A stretch of DNA of 56,250 nucleotides, taken from assembly GCA_026399645.1 (NCBI GenBank), contig JAPLQN010000037.1:1-56250 (forward strand), given 5' to 3'. Shown piece by piece: positions 1-8,348 of the stretch. How positions within the stretch are numbered: the stretch's first letter is position 1; every line of letters begins with the position of its first letter. The notes below the pieces were generated by a model. It saw only the letters and a program-made list of their open reading frames with translations. It ran no database searches and was not told where the DNA came from. The position numbers and the translations under genes are program-made. The stretch is from Candidatus Methylopumilus sp. GTDB lineage: Bacteria > Pseudomonadota > Gammaproteobacteria > Burkholderiales > Methylophilaceae.

Positions 1-257
1 CCTTTTTCAATATATGGCTGGTTAATCAATAAATGATGATGACCTGAGCCTTCTACATATTCTCCAGCAGGGCTAATCAGCATGCCATTTAATTCAAAGA
101 TCACCTTAAAAGGGCTTGTTACTTTATCTCCATCTTTTAGATTAGCAAAATTCACTGAAGACTTGCTCAATGCGCCTCCATCTCTTGGGTAAGAGAAAAT
201 ATTTAAGGAAAAAAGAAGGGTTAATACGCCTACAAATAAAAGAGTTTCTATTTTCAT
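1..257 (-). CDS. DUF4399 exported protein, 3' end cut by window edge
   Basis: The reverse strand opens with ATG at 257 and stays open to the window edge (85 codons), so the C-terminus is missing. Residues 1-23 form a signal peptide (MKIETLLFVGVLTLLFSLNI, then FSYP). The mature part has NLKDGDKVTSPFKVIFELNG, then SPAGEYVEGSGHHHLLIN, which is the hallmark of the DUF4399 family, including its HHHLLI motif. Its role is unknown; the family is periplasmic or secreted. It lies 25 bp downstream of the broken alternative oxidase on the same strand. Confidence 0.8.
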   Translation of the reverse strand, partial: MKIETLLFVGVLTLLFSLNIFSYPRDGGALSKSSVNFANLKDGDKVTSPFKVIFELNGMLISPAGEYVEGSGHHHLLINQPYIEK

Positions 258-282
258 CAGTAATTGTCCTTATGAGATATTA

Positions 283-890
283 TTATTTAGTAAGATGGTT
301 TGAAAAAGAATGATTTACATCTCTGTGATTCATTTCATCTTTTCTAACAGCAAGAATCACATCGCTTAACCGTGCATCTTTTTTTAGATGCCAGTAATCA
401 ATAGCTATTTGAGGGGCTGGAATATTTTCATATTTACCTTCTCGAATTCCCTGCAAATATTCTGTATAGCTATAAACAGCCTCTTCTTCAAAATAGCCCA
501 CTAAACGATGGGCTGTTTTGGACGATATCAAATATAGCAAAAAGAATAAATTATAGAAATGCCTTGCGCTAAAATAATCAAAAGTCTCTCAAAGCTATTG
601 GGTTTGGCAATTTCAATGAAGGTCATTAAATGCATACGTCTATTCTCGGCCTCTTCTAGAAGTGTCTTTATCCATCCTTGATCATTTTCTATACGCCTTA
701 AAGACTTCAGGTGCTGTAATGTGCCACCCACCATCCCTGGCACACCGGCAACCGTCTCTAGAACTACTGCCCTATGTCCATAACGCCCTGCAAAAAAAGT
801 ATCGGCAAAGACGCGTAGAAATTTAGTACACACCAAAGCGAAGTAATCGGAGGGGCTTTCGGCTTCATGATGAATTATTCTTTTTATCAT
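283..890 (-). pseudogene. aox: Alternative oxidase (AOX), broken by a one-base frameshift
   Basis: Two overlapping reading frames together make one cyanide-resistant ubiquinol oxidase, a di-iron membrane enzyme that reduces O2 without pumping protons. The first frame (890 down to 528, 120 aa) holds [13 protein letters not shown] and [13 protein letters not shown]. The second (about 540 down to 283) holds [16 protein letters not shown] and [13 protein letters not shown]. All di-iron ligand motifs are therefore present but split. Adding one T to the TTT at 557-559 restores ...[15 protein letters not shown]..., the normal family sequence at this point, and gives about 202 aa, the usual bacterial length. 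Either a recent inactivation or a sequencing error in a short homopolymer. Its leader resembles that of the DoxX gene at 53428. Confidence 0.88.
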
Positions 891-903
891 ATTGTTTTTA
901 ACA

Positions 904-960
904 GGTTAATTTAACCTCTTGAGTTCAATCCAAAAAATTCAGATTCTTAATATTTTATAT
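904..960 (-). promoter_or_regulatory. AOX leader with GTTAA(A/T)TTAAC palindrome, shared with the DoxX gene
   Basis: Upstream of the AOX start (890) the plus strand reads GGTTAATTTAACC at 904-916, an inverted repeat around one central base. It is followed by GAGTTCAATCCAAA at 921-934 and a TATAAAATAT (minus strand) at about 949-958. The same order occurs upstream of the DoxX gene (53491-53550). TATAAAAT looks like a -10 box, which would put the palindrome between the transcription start and the ATG, where a repressor could act. The regulator is not identified. Confidence 0.55.
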
Positions 961-1131
961 TATTCCAATTTGAATTCTTATTGGCTTTTATTGTGAACTT
1001 TTTCCAATAATATTTGACAAAAAACCAATAAATTTATATAGCTATTTTTATGAAACCTCTTATTTTCTTACATCCAGTCTTAAGCTTGCACCTATCTGCT
1101 GCTAATGATGATAATAAGGTAATATTTCAAT

Positions 1132-1614
1132 ATGTTATCTATTAAAAACTTTAAGATATTTTATCTTTTAATTATTCTCTTCTTTTCTTTTGTAGCACAT
1201 GCTAAAGACTCACCAGAAAAACCATTAACTGGTAAATATACCGAAAAGTTCCACAATGGAAATTTAAAATATGAAGTTAATTATGTTGATGGTAAAAAAG
1301 AGGGTCTAGAAATTTTCTGGTATATCAGTGGTGGAAAATATATTCAGACAACTTATAAAAATGATAAAGAAGATGGTATTTGGAATCAGTGGTTCGAAAA
1401 TGGCCAATTAAAGCTAGAAGCGCATTACAAAAATGGAAAAGAAGATGGTTTATTTACACTTTTTTATGACACCGGTACCAAGCGTTCTGAATCTAATTTT
1501 GTAAATGGTGAAAAAGTTGGATACGAAACCTATTGGGAAAGAAATGGTGACGTCAAATCAAAGACATTGTACAAATCTAAGTCATTAGATAAAGATAATA
1601 AATCAGCTAATTAA
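1132..1614 (+). CDS. Exported MORN-repeat (YwqK-like) protein
   Basis: 160 aa. Residues 1-24 are a signal peptide ending in FSFVAHA, with cleavage before KDSPEK. The rest is a run of about five units of the MORN_2 type with the pattern YxNGKxxGxxxxWxxNG: for example YVDGKKEGLEIFWY, YKNDKEDGIWNQWFENGQ, YKNGKEDGLFTLFYDTG and FVNGEKVGYETYWERNG. Such repeats occur in the YwqK group, some of which are called antitoxins. No toxin partner is next to it, so I see no support for a toxin-antitoxin role. Likely a periplasmic or outer-membrane-associated protein of unknown function. Confidence 0.75.
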   Translation: MLSIKNFKIFYLLIILFFSFVAHAKDSPEKPLTGKYTEKFHNGNLKYEVNYVDGKKEGLEIFWYISGGKYIQTTYKNDKEDGIWNQWFENGQLKLEAHYKNGKEDGLFTLFYDTGTKRSESNFVNGEKVGYETYWERNGDVKSKTLYKSKSLDKDNKSAN

Positions 1615-1686
1615 ATAGGTTTTTCAAGAGTTAAATTTTTTGATATTTTTGCGTCACGCCCTTCGCTAACTCGGGAAAAATTTCTT

Positions 1687-3696
1687 TTAAAAGTCTCCTC
1701 GCAGTCCAACCATGATTGACCGTCCTCCCATTGGTGCTATATCTTTTAAGAAAGATGCATGCTCACGAATTTCTTCATCCAATAAATTATTAGCTCTTGT
1801 AAAGGCTTCTAAATTTAATTGCGTAGGTAACTTGTAAGTCGCCATCATACTGACGTTTGTATATGCGTCTGTAATAAGCTCTTTGCCTGTTTGATAATTA
1901 TAATTTGTCGCAACACGATCTTGTTTGAAAGCATGAAGTACATCTAGCCTTGCGCCAAAGCGATCTAATTCATACTTAAGACCTGCGCCTAATTTAAAGG
2001 GGGAAATACGAGGCACATAACCACCATTCGTTTTATCTTTAGCATCCACATAATCACCTCTCACGTTTAACTGTAAGTTATCAGTGAGCATGCTCTTACC
2101 TTCTAACTCAAGCCCTTTAAACTCAGCTTTGATGCCCAAAAATTGAGATATTTTGTAAGTTTCACCACCTACAGCTCTCTCTTCGCCTGTTGACTTTAAT
2201 CCAATATAATTTGAAAACTTCGTGTAATAGGCACCCAAAGTCAAACTATCTTGTCCAGATTTCCAACGTATCTGGCCATCCAATCCATTAGATTCTTCAA
2301 TCTTTAAATTAGTTTGTCCTCGCTCATATGACCCGGTTGCCGCATGAACGCCATTTGCATATAGCTCAAAGTAAGATGGCGCGCGTTCATTATGACTTAG
2401 GTTTCCAGCTAAAGACCATTGAGAATTTAAACTATAAAGTCCGCCAATCGCCCCATTATTTGTTTTGAAACTCTTGGTAGCGGCTGTAAAATTTTCACCG
2501 CCTTTAGAATCTACATCGTGCTCCCCATGCCTTAAACCAAAAGTTATTTTATGTTGATTGATGGGTAGTTCTTCATAGAGATAAACCGACTGACTATTGG
2601 TTTTAGATGAGGGAACAAAGGCCTCCGCACCTAACGCTTGAAATTTTCCGCTTTCAAATTGCAAGCCCACAACACCCTTCATACTTAGTAATGGTTGATG
2701 GCCTAACTCAAATGTGCCATCAATACCTTGGTTTTTAAATGTTGTATTAATTGAACCGTTCTCAAATTCTTTATGAATATAATCAGTATAAGCAGCTCGA
2801 AATTTGGCACGATCAAAGAGTGTGCCAAGATCTCTAATTTCAGAAGCGAAATCAAAACGATCATTATCCATATCAATAGAAACTGCTGATTCTAATGGGC
2901 TTCCGTATTGTGTTTGATGTTTGGCATAACTCATGCCAGCATAACCTCTATCAAAAATCATGGACGCCCCTATAGCGCCACCTTTAGTCTCTGATTGGCT
3001 ATTAATAAGTTTATTTGTGCCATGATCTATCGGGTAATTAGAAGTTCTTTTTCTATCTGAAACTGCATTACCTGGAATGCTTAAATTTTTTGCATCTCGG
3101 TTATAGGCATCAAAGTGCATCACTAAATTACCTTTACCCACATCCACCACTGCAGCATTACTTTGCTCTAAATTAGCTCCGCCATAACGTACTTCACCTC
3201 GACCTGTAATACCTTCAAATTTCTCTTTAGGAATTCGATGATCAATGGCATTTACTACGCCGCCTACTGCACCACCCCCGTAAAGAAGTGTGGCAGGTCC
3301 CCGAATGACATCAATTTGTTCAATAATTAAAGGGTCAATCGATACACCATGGTCAAAACTTAAGTTAGAAGCGTCTAAATTATTAACGCCATTTTGTAAG
3401 ATCTTAATGCGATCGCTATCCATCCCTCGAATCATAGGGCGGCCCACTGAAGGGCCAAAGGAGCTATTACTTACACCTGGAATACTATTTAATGTTTCAG
3501 CTAAAGTATTTTCTCGCCTTAATGACAGCTCTCGACCATTAAGAATAGAAATCGGTATCACCATTTGATCAGAGCCAACACCCAAAGGATTACCAGTCAC
3601 CGCTGTGGTGGGTATAGTTAAAGTTCCTTTATCCGCACCGATCGCTGGATAAGTAAATATAAAAAGTAGAGCAAATGTTATTTTTTTGAGTTTCAC
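1687..3696 (-). CDS. TonB-dependent outer-membrane receptor, ZnuD-like
   Basis: 669 aa with a signal peptide (residues 1-20, ending YPAIGA), a plug domain and a beta-barrel ending in the aromatic-terminal MVGLRGDF typical of outer-membrane proteins. The plug carries ETLNSIPGVSNSSFGPSVGR, PMIRGMDSDRIKILQNG, SLSFDHGVSIDPL-type text and VIRGPATLLYGGGAVGGVVN, which match the ZnuD/COG1629 zinc-receptor group (family knowledge) better than siderophore receptors. I do not see the long His-rich loop of neisserial ZnuD, so zinc as substrate is an inference. The small His/Cys-rich exported protein encoded 69 bp upstream supports a metal role. No convincing Zur box was seen. Confidence 0.8.
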   Translation of the reverse strand: MKLKKITFALLFIFTYPAIGADKGTLTIPTTAVTGNPLGVGSDQMVIPISILNGRELSLRRENTLAETLNSIPGVSNSSFGPSVGRPMIRGMDSDRIKILQNGVNNLDASNLSFDHGVSIDPLIIEQIDVIRGPATLLYGGGAVGGVVNAIDHRIPKEKFEGITGRGEVRYGGANLEQSNAAVVDVGKGNLVMHFDAYNRDAKNLSIPGNAVSDRKRTSNYPIDHGTNKLINSQSETKGGAIGASMIFDRGYAGMSYAKHQTQYGSPLESAVSIDMDNDRFDFASEIRDLGTLFDRAKFRAAYTDYIHKEFENGSINTTFKNQGIDGTFELGHQPLLSMKGVVGLQFESGKFQALGAEAFVPSSKTNSQSVYLYEELPINQHKITFGLRHGEHDVDSKGGENFTAATKSFKTNNGAIGGLYSLNSQWSLAGNLSHNERAPSYFELYANGVHAATGSYERGQTNLKIEESNGLDGQIRWKSGQDSLTLGAYYTKFSNYIGLKSTGEERAVGGETYKISQFLGIKAEFKGLELEGKSMLTDNLQLNVRGDYVDAKDKTNGGYVPRISPFKLGAGLKYELDRFGARLDVLHAFKQDRVATNYNYQTGKELITDAYTNVSMMATYKLPTQLNLEAFTRANNLLDEEIREHASFLKDIAPMGGRSIMVGLRGDF

Positions 3697-3765
3697 TTTG
3701 AAACCTCTTCAATAAAAAATTATTACTGCAAACCTCCTTAAAGGATTTAAGGAAGTAAATTAAAT

Positions 3766-4080
3766 TTAATTTAATACTGAAGTTTGAGGTGGGGCACGAG
3801 CAGCAAAGTGAATTGCTGTAAGAGATTCGTATGAATTAGATTGAACTACAAATACCGTGTAATGATTTAACTCTTCAAGAGTGAAAGTAAATTCACTATC
3901 ATTAATATGCTGAAGTTTTGCGAAACCAATACATTGACTACAAGAACTCAGGTCTGACTTATGAGATTGGGTCTTTTGGGTATGGTCCTGTATATGAGAA
4001 ATTTCATGCACAATCGCTGCTTGCTGACTAAAAGCAAACAAAAAGATTAGGCATAAAGTACTATAAAGGCTCTTAAACAT
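3766..4080 (-). CDS. Small exported His/Cys-rich protein next to the ZnuD-like receptor
   Basis: Start taken at the ATG at 4080 (MFKSLYSTLCLIFLFAFSQQ), which gives a clean signal peptide. A longer frame back to 4182 would add 34 residues without signal character and run into umuC. The product is 104 aa. After cleavage it has HEISHIQDHTQKTQSHKSD followed by SSCSQC, a His cluster and a CxxC that could bind metal. It resembles the small DUF2946-like proteins often found beside metal TonB receptors (family impression, not verified). It lies 69 bp upstream of the receptor on the same strand, probably one operon. Confidence 0.65.
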   Translation of the reverse strand: MFKSLYSTLCLIFLFAFSQQAAIVHEISHIQDHTQKTQSHKSDLSSCSQCIGFAKLQHINDSEFTFTLEELNHYTVFVVQSNSYESLTAIHFAARAPPQTSVLN

Positions 4081-4171
4081 AGAAATAGTGTAGCACATTC
4101 CTATTTCAACCCCACCAAAATCACCACTCCTGAAGCTGCTCGAACCCCCTATTTTCAAGTAAAATAAATTT

Positions 4172-5428
4172 ATGAAATCCATCGCCCTTATTGACGTTAA
4201 TAACTTCTACGTAAGCTGTGAAAGGGTATTTAATCCTAAGCTAGAAAATAAACCAGTGGTGGTATTAAGTAACAACGATGGTTGTGCTATCTCCCGTTCT
4301 AATGAAGCTAAAGAGCTTGGTATTAAAATGGGAACACCTTGGTTTAAATTTAAAGAGTTTGCCAAACAAGAGAATGTCACAGCTCTATCATCTAACTACA
4401 CACTCTATTTAGATATGAGTCATCGCGTAATGACATTGTTATCCAAATTTAGCCCTGACCAAGAAATTTATTCCGTGGATGAATCGTTCCTAGACCTAAC
4501 CTCATTCAAATCTAAAGATCTCATTAAGTATGGCCAACAAATTAAAACTAAAATTAAACAATGGACAGGATTGCCTGTTTCTATTGGCATAGGTTCAACT
4601 AAAACTTTATCAAAATTAGCTAATCACATTGCAAAAAAGAATCCATCATTTAAAGGTGTATGTAATTTAAATGTCATGGATGAAGACACGCTTGAAACAT
4701 GGATGAGTCATTTTCCCGTTTCTGATGTTTGGGGGGTTGGTAGATCATTAGCGCCTAAACTTAATCAGCTTGGCATCATATCTGTCCTAGATTTAAAACA
4801 TGCAGATCCAGACTATATACGTCAGCAATTTAGTATTGTTCTTGAAAAGACGGTGCGTGAACTCAATGGTGTGATGTGTATAGAATTAAAGGATGTAGAG
4901 GAGCCTAATAAAGAGATTATCGTATCCCGTTCTTTTGGTAGGCGAGTGAGAGACAAACAAGAGCTCATAGAAGCTGTGACTTCATATACCAGCCGTGCTG
5001 CTGAAAGAATGAGAAAACAAGAATCAGTCGCTACATCCTTATATATCTACATTAGAACAAGTCCACATGATGATAAGAAACAATATGCGAACGGAGTCAA
5101 TATTCCGTTATTTCAACCGAGTGATGACACCATAGTATTAACCAATGCGGCATTATTGGGATTAGATTATATTTATCGTGATGGTTTTGATTATCAAAAA
5201 GCTGGTATTACATTATGTAATTTAACTTCCAAGCATAAAATGCAAGGCCATTTATTCAGCGACACAATTTCAAATTCTCGTATGAGGGTGATGGATAGCA
5301 TCAATCAAAGATGGAAAGGTAAATTAAAGTTAGGCAGTGAAGGCATTACAAAAGAATGGGAAATGAAAGCTCAATTCAAATCAAGGAACTACACAACTAA
5401 CTGGAATCAGTTAATTATCACGCACTAA
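4172..5428 (+). CDS. umuC: Y-family DNA polymerase UmuC
   Basis: 418 aa, the usual length of UmuC, the catalytic subunit of translesion polymerase V. It opens with the palm motif [19 protein letters not shown] and has the active site [11 protein letters not shown] (about residues 102-112), then the helix-hairpin region [17 protein letters not shown] and a C-terminal little-finger and UmuC-specific tail. Normally UmuC needs UmuD' encoded just upstream; here the upstream DNA holds the ZnuD-associated gene on the other strand and no umuD is visible. No clear LexA box was seen in 4081-4171. umuD may be elsewhere. Confidence 0.92.
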   Translation: MKSIALIDVNNFYVSCERVFNPKLENKPVVVLSNNDGCAISRSNEAKELGIKMGTPWFKFKEFAKQENVTALSSNYTLYLDMSHRVMTLLSKFSPDQEIYSVDESFLDLTSFKSKDLIKYGQQIKTKIKQWTGLPVSIGIGSTKTLSKLANHIAKKNPSFKGVCNLNVMDEDTLETWMSHFPVSDVWGVGRSLAPKLNQLGIISVLDLKHADPDYIRQQFSIVLEKTVRELNGVMCIELKDVEEPNKEIIVSRSFGRRVRDKQELIEAVTSYTSRAAERMRKQESVATSLYIYIRTSPHDDKKQYANGVNIPLFQPSDDTIVLTNAALLGLDYIYRDGFDYQKAGITLCNLTSKHKMQGHLFSDTISNSRMRVMDSINQRWKGKLKLGSEGITKEWEMKAQFKSRNYTTNWNQLIITH

Positions 5429-5602
5429 ATCTAAAGCATCGGAATTTTTGATCATTAGAATCAAATCACACAATTAAAATAGTAATTTTAAAGTGGCAAT
5501 TGTAACAAGATCTTTACATAGAATATCCTCTTCGTACTCTATAAATAGAATATAGTCACTCTATATTAAAGTTTATAAAGGCTATCTAAGAACTAGACTA
5601 TT

Positions 5603-6304
5603 GTGAATACCAAGGCAAATATGTTGGAAAGATTTTCTATTGCCCTACGATCAGGTTTAGTGAATAACTTTAACCGTATCCCAACTGCACAAAAATTCTC
5701 TGATGAGTTCAATTTACGCTCAGTAAACCATATCACAAGGGAAACTGCAAGAAAATGGATTAATGGCTTAGTCATGCCGGAATCTGAAAGACTTCTTACG
5801 CTTATTCAATGGTTGAATCTAAATTCTGATTATGTGTATTTAAATTCAACAGAAGTTGATGTAGAAAATTATCCTGCGAGTAAAATACAGCGTTTAAGAC
5901 AAAGAGAAGCTTTTGCACGTAATGCTTTAAATTTTGCCTCCCCGCGCATAGCTATTATGGATAAACATGGCATCATTATTATGGTCAATGAGGCTTGGAG
6001 AGCAGCGGCTAATCGCAATCCACCTTTACATAAAACGACCACTCTCTGTGAGGGTGCCAATTATCTAGAGATATTAGATAAGGTCAAAGGCCCGGAAAAA
6101 AAGAATGCAAGGGAAACAGCTTCTGCCATTCGAGATCTAGTGACAAATCCTGGCAAAAAATTTGTGTTTAAATATCCTTGTCATAGCCCCTCTAAAAAAC
6201 ATTGGTTTTTGGCAGAGCTTTCCTCTTTTAATGAAGGGACAAACAACTGTCTCATCATTTCCCACCAAGAAATCTCTGAACTTCAATTCTTAGCAGACAT
6301 TTAG
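5603..6304 (+). CDS. HTH-PAS domain regulator
   Basis: 233 aa from a GTG at 5603. An ATG at 5621, seven codons in and preceded by AAGG at 5 nt spacing, is an equally good or better start. Residues about 7-75 look like a lambda-repressor-type HTH (RETARKWINGLVMPESERLL). Residues about 105-230 look like a PAS domain (ASPRIAIMDKHGIIIMVNEA ... FVFKYPCHSPSKKHWFLAEL). There is no kinase or other output, so this is probably a one-component sensor and DNA-binding protein. The ligand is unknown. It heads a group of three HTH genes (5603-6949). Confidence 0.7.
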   Translation: MNTKANMLERFSIALRSGLVNNFNRIPTAQKFSDEFNLRSVNHITRETARKWINGLVMPESERLLTLIQWLNLNSDYVYLNSTEVDVENYPASKIQRLRQREAFARNALNFASPRIAIMDKHGIIIMVNEAWRAAANRNPPLHKTTTLCEGANYLEILDKVKGPEKKNARETASAIRDLVTNPGKKFVFKYPCHSPSKKHWFLAELSSFNEGTNNCLIISHQEISELQFLADI

Positions 6305-6468
6305 TGCTTTAAAAGTGGCAGTTTGAAAATAAATTAAGCTCATAATTCAATTTTGATTGTAACTAATTAAGAGAGTTTAAGTACATTTGAATAAACTTTT
6401 GAAGTTTGCTTCATTTAGATTAGCTAAAAATTATCTCTTGTTAGCCAATAAAAAGACATTAACAAAAG

Positions 6469-6729
6469 ATGAATTCAAAAATGCCAACAAAGCTTATCTA
6501 CGATGGGAATATTTTAAGGCAAGAAAGAATCGCGCAAAATAAAAGTATTGGCGACATTGCATATACCCTCTGTTCTTCTAGCCATCAAATCAGTGATATT
6601 GAATTAAACAGCTCAACTTCTTATGGGTTTTTAAGACAGATTGTCATAAGACGCTATGCTGAATTATTAAGTATTGATTTAAATACTGTGATTACTCAAT
6701 TTGAGTCCGATCTTGATATCATTAATTAA
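6469..6729 (+). CDS. Small RodZ-like HTH protein
   Basis: 86 aa, essentially one helix-turn-helix domain: LRQERIAQNKSIGDIAYTLC, then SSHQISDIELN and LRQIVIRRYAELLSIDLNTV. The text resembles the N-terminal HTH of RodZ and related cytoskeletal anchors, but there is no membrane segment, so it is either a stand-alone regulator or a truncated relative. It overlaps the next HTH gene by at least 17 bp, which suggests translational coupling. Function unknown. Confidence 0.65.
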   Translation: MNSKMPTKLIYDGNILRQERIAQNKSIGDIAYTLCSSSHQISDIELNSSTSYGFLRQIVIRRYAELLSIDLNTVITQFESDLDIIN

Positions 6730-6949
6730 ATTAAATGCCGCTTTTGGAAAGTCCTTAAGGAAGAGAAGATTAGCAAAATTATTTTCTCAAGAAGCTTTAT
6801 CTATAGAATCAAATTTATCTCGAGCTTATCTGAGTGACTTAGAAACGGGTAAAAAAGATCCGAGCTTATTCACTGTATTTAAATTAGCAGGAGCTTTGAA
6901 AATAAAACCAAGTATTTTGATTGGTGAGGTTGAGACTCAATTTGAATGA
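6701..6949 (+). CDS. Small XRE-family HTH regulator
   Basis: Up to 82 aa. Both candidate starts are TTG (6701 or 6713) and lie inside the end of the preceding HTH gene. From about residue 14 it is a classic Cro/C1 HTH: FGKSLRKRRLAKLFSQEALS, then ESNLSRAYLSDLETGKKDPS and LFTVFKLAGALKIKPSILI. This kind of single-domain protein is common as a regulator or antitoxin-like repressor. No toxin gene is adjacent. It ends 50 bp before the convergent nhaD. Confidence 0.7.
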   Translation: MSPILISLIKLNAAFGKSLRKRRLAKLFSQEALSIESNLSRAYLSDLETGKKDPSLFTVFKLAGALKIKPSILIGEVETQFE

Positions 6950-6999
6950 GCGTCGAAGTTCTTGATATTCTTGAAAAATTAAAAAAGTGAAACCAATAT

Positions 7000-8283
7000 T
7001 TAATGAGTGAGATTATATTGAGTGATATAAACAGCTATCCCTGCAAAATAACCAATTAAAGCTAACCAACTAATCTTTTTAACATACCAAAAGAATGGTA
7101 TTTTTTCTAAACCCATTGCCGCAACGCCTGCAGCTGAACCAATAATAAGTATTGACCCACCTGTGCCTGCACAATACGCCATAAATTTCCATAAGAAACT
7201 ATCAGCTGGATATTTTGCTAAGTCATACATCCCCATTGAAGCTGCGACAAGGGGCACATTATCGACGATTGCACTTAGCAATCCTAAAAGCGTCACAATA
7301 TAATCTTGTCTACCAATCGCTTGATCTAAAAATGCGGAAAATGAGCGAAGTATATGGCTGTGTTCCAGAGTTGCAACTGCTAACAAGATACCAATAAAGA
7401 AAACAATGGATGTCATATCAATACGATGCAAAGCGTGAGCTAAAGTAAATTGCTGTTTATCAACATCTTCTTTCTTGTAATGTATTAAATCTCCAACCAG
7501 CCAAAGCAAGCCCAAGCCAAAAAGTATTCCCATAAAAGGTGGTAAATGAGTAAGTGTTTTAAAAACAGGTACTAGTACTAAAATACCAAGTCCTAAATAA
7601 AACATCGTATTTCGCTCAAAATTAGAAGTCAGCATTGAAGAGGCGTTATATGTTTTAGTTTGAGATGAGATAAGTTTGCCTCGCATGGCATGACTGACAA
7701 ACAATAAGGGTGCAATGAGATTAGCTAACGAAGCTAGGAATAAACCTTTAATAATAGCTAATGATGTTATCTGCCCGCCTATCCATAACATTGTTGTTGT
7801 AACATCACCGATAGGAGACCAAGCGCCGCCTGCATTAGCAGAAATGACTACAATCGCTGCAAATAGGAGCCGATCTTCTTGCTTTTGTAATAATTTCCTT
7901 GTGAGTGAAATCATCACAATCGTGGCAGTTAAATTATCTAGAACTGCACTTAAGAAAAAGGTTAGAAACCCAACTATCCACAATAAATGTGAAAGCTTTT
8001 TAGTTTTAATGCGAGATGTAATAACTTCAAAACCATTATGCGCATCTATGACTTCGACAATGGTCATCGCACCAATTAAGAAGAAAACAATTTCTGCAGT
8101 AGAGGCTATAGAGTCACTTAATTGATGGCCCACAAGAACATGATCACCTGTTGAAACTGCATAAATAGTCCATAACAATCCTGCGCCCAATAGGGCAGTG
8201 GCTGATTTATTAATTTTTATAGAATGTTCAAGCGTAATTGCGGCATATGTAATTACGAAAATAATAATGAGAGCACTAAGCAT
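7000..8283 (-). CDS. nhaD: NhaD-type Na+/H+ antiporter
   Basis: 427 aa inner-membrane protein with about 11-12 hydrophobic helices. The family signatures are visible: FLIGAMTIVEVIDAHNGF, SAVLDNLTATIVMISLTRKL, VVISANAGGAWSPIGDVTTT and LLSAIVDNVPLVAASMGMYD, typical of NhaD. It exchanges Na+ for H+ across the inner membrane, using the proton gradient to expel sodium. It follows blh by 65 bp on the same strand, so it may be read from the end of the rhodopsin/carotenoid operon; a separate promoter in the gap cannot be excluded. Confidence 0.9.
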   Translation of the reverse strand: MLSALIIIFVITYAAITLEHSIKINKSATALLGAGLLWTIYAVSTGDHVLVGHQLSDSIASTAEIVFFLIGAMTIVEVIDAHNGFEVITSRIKTKKLSHLLWIVGFLTFFLSAVLDNLTATIVMISLTRKLLQKQEDRLLFAAIVVISANAGGAWSPIGDVTTTMLWIGGQITSLAIIKGLFLASLANLIAPLLFVSHAMRGKLISSQTKTYNASSMLTSNFERNTMFYLGLGILVLVPVFKTLTHLPPFMGILFGLGLLWLVGDLIHYKKEDVDKQQFTLAHALHRIDMTSIVFFIGILLAVATLEHSHILRSFSAFLDQAIGRQDYIVTLLGLLSAIVDNVPLVAASMGMYDLAKYPADSFLWKFMAYCAGTGGSILIIGSAAGVAAMGLEKIPFFWYVKKISWLALIGYFAGIAVYITQYNLTH

Positions 8284-8348
8284 AGTAATTAAATGACAAG
8301 TTATTGTTTGTGATTCGATTGTAGCAGATTCACAAGAGGTCTAAAATT

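Noticed and set aside
1050-1145. 31-codon ORF before the MORN gene
   Set aside because: Overlaps the start of the MORN gene, no ribosome site, no features.
1132-1614. YwqK-type antitoxin
   Set aside because: It has a signal peptide and no toxin neighbour; the MORN_2 repeats alone do not support a toxin-antitoxin system.
4080-4182. 34-residue N-terminal extension of the His/Cys-rich protein
   Set aside because: The extension lacks signal-peptide character and overlaps umuC; the ATG at 4080 gives a standard signal peptide.
6469-6949. Toxin-antitoxin pair
   Set aside because: Both small genes are HTH proteins; neither resembles a toxin.
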